Under the pieces are notes generated by a model, which saw nothing but the letters and a program-made list of their open reading frames with translations, had not been told where the DNA came from and did no database searches. From Pseudomonas songnenensis (GTDB lineage: Bacteria > Pseudomonadota > Gammaproteobacteria > Pseudomonadales > Pseudomonadaceae): DNA of 64,000 bases. This document shows, piece after piece, positions 63,027-64,000 of this stretch. Where the stretch lies: the NCBI RefSeq assembly GCF_003696315.1, contig NZ_RFFN01000004.1, forward strand, positions 1 to 64,000, in the 5' to 3' direction. Each line of letters begins with the position of its first letter. Positions within the stretch are counted from its first letter, which is position 1. The position numbers and the translations under genes were made by a program.

Positions 63027-63458
63027 GCGTATTCCTCAATGGGCCCCTTGCAAAGGGCTTTGCTGCTTACATACCGGGCCAGAATTCGAGGCCTGATCAT
63101 CAAGACTAGTCATAGACTGCCGCGTTGTGGCTAAAGTCACAGCCTGCCAACAGCGACGCCATTCAACCCGTACCTGCGGCTGAAGGACGCAAAGACAGAA
63201 TCGGGCGGCTACTTTAACACTCCTGAAAGGTTAACGAGGACCTTGCGACAGCGTGTCCTCTATAGACAATCGTTGCAGTGACGGTTGCATGGGTCCATCG
63301 AAGCCTTGTTCCAGCGCGTCGGGTGGGCGTCGTACGGCCTTTCGATTCAACTGTAACCGAATGATTTCGCGGGGGCGTGGCGGTTGCGCTGGCCGCTGTG
63401 AACGTGAAACGTATAATGCCCGGCACTGCCATTTCGGATGGCTCATAACGGAACCCAC
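63027..63458. other. fabA-gpsA divergent intergenic region
   Basis: This 432-bp region holds the promoters of fabA and gpsA but no gene. A near-palindrome GTGGCTAAAGTCAC at 63127-63140 and a small CCCTT-GCA-AAGGG repeat near the fabA start are possible control elements. In pseudomonads fabAB can be under DesT-type repression, but I cannot confirm a DesT site. Confidence 0.5.
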
Positions 63459-64000
63459 ATGACACGAAAGCACCCCATCGCCGTACTCGGCGGCGGCAGT
63501 TTCGGTACCGCGATCGCCAATTTGCTGGCCGAGAACGGTCACCACGTTCTGCTCTGGATGCGCGATCCCGAGCAGGCCGAGAGCATCCGGACGCTGCGGC
63601 AGAACCCCCGTTATCTAAAAGGTGTGGAAATTCTCGCGCAGGTGGAGCCGACCACCGACCTGCCGTCGACCCTCGATGCCTGCGAGCTGATCTTCGTGGC
63701 GCTGCCATCCAGTGCATTGCGCCAGGCGCTGCAGCCGTTCGCGACGCAGCTTGGCGGCAAGATGCTGGTCAGCACCACCAAGGGTATCGAGGCCGATAGC
63801 TTCATGCTGATGAGCCAGATTCTCGAACAGATTGCGCCAGATGCGCGTATCGGCGTGTTGTCCGGCCCGAACCTGGCACGCGAGGTGGCCGAGCACGCCC
63901 TGACCGCGACGGTCGTGGCAAGCCAGGACGAGGCGCTGTGCCGCAGCGTTCAGCAAGTCCTGCATGGCCGCACCTTCCGCGTCTACGCAAGCTCGGATCG
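63459..64000 (+). CDS. gpsA: Glycerol-3-phosphate dehydrogenase [NAD(P)+], N-terminal part
   Basis: Reduces dihydroxyacetone phosphate to sn-glycerol 3-phosphate for phospholipid synthesis. Only the first ~180 residues lie in the window; the gene runs off the right edge. The nucleotide loop is LGGGSFGTA (about 10-18), and STTKGIE and [11 protein letters not shown] are family motifs. The ATG at 63459 opens [13 protein letters not shown]. Confidence 0.96.
   Translation, partial: MTRKHPIAVLGGGSFGTAIANLLAENGHHVLLWMRDPEQAESIRTLRQNPRYLKGVEILAQVEPTTDLPSTLDACELIFVALPSSALRQALQPFATQLGGKMLVSTTKGIEADSFMLMSQILEQIAPDARIGVLSGPNLAREVAEHALTATVVASQDEALCRSVQQVLHGRTFRVYASSD

Overview
The window is about 64 kb of GC-rich gammaproteobacterial chromosome, almost all of it conserved core genes on both strands. 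Gene content and order point to the Pseudomonas/Stutzerimonas (P. stutzeri) group: cbb3 oxidase, aer, acnA, rlmM and tusA in a row; smc-zipA-ligA; gltA divergent from sdhCDAB-sucAB-lpd-sucCD; brnQ upstream of htpG; fabA-fabB divergent from gpsA. The genus call is inference from order and protein character, not from a search. I saw no rRNA, tRNA, insertion sequence, prophage, integrase or CRISPR array.

Layout. 1-13.4 kb is respiration: the start of ccoN with an Anr/FNR-type box, a small hydrolase, the aerotaxis receptor aer, aconitase A, rlmM, tusA, then a compact caa3-type oxidase operon (coxB with a cytochrome c tail, a fused subunit I/III, a small membrane protein and ctaG) beside DUF2231 and CopD-like membrane genes. 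13.4-22.8 kb has a voltage-gated-type ion channel, moaA, smc, zipA and ligA. 23-27.2 kb is a late flagellar block (fliC, flaG, fliD, fliS and a FliT-like gene) with clear sigma-28 promoters. 27.3-28.4 kb holds ppnP, a DUF486 membrane gene and a small YkgJ-type cysteine-cluster gene. 28.7-41.7 kb is the TCA-cycle supercluster. 42-48.6 kb holds brnQ, DUF599, two PaaI thioesterases, an unrecognised membrane protein and htpG. 48.6-55.8 kb holds osmC-like, an exported amidohydrolase, a DUF3859 protein, two tandem chemoreceptors and sstT. 55.8-61.2 kb is a fatty-acid activation/oxidation operon with a divergent AraC-type regulator. 61.3-64 kb is fabB-fabA and the start of gpsA.

How they work together. 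The TCA block encodes citrate synthase, succinate dehydrogenase, 2-oxoglutarate dehydrogenase and succinyl-CoA synthetase, with aconitase 25 kb away. Two terminal oxidase systems flank an aerotaxis receptor that would steer cells by oxygen or redox state. The flagellar block and three chemoreceptors form a motility theme. Intrinsic-terminator-like hairpins split the TCA cluster into sdh, sucAB-lpd and sucCD segments. A sigma-32 promoter sits in front of htpG, and sigma-70 promoters face away from each other between gltA and sdhC.

No clearly novel system is visible. The best items for a second look are the Thermus/Bacillus-like caa3 operon and its small unknown membrane partners, the tandem chemoreceptors with conserved signalling halves and diverged sensors, the heat-shock promoter built into a terminator hairpin, the secreted amidohydrolase with a TTG start, and several structured intergenic RNAs.
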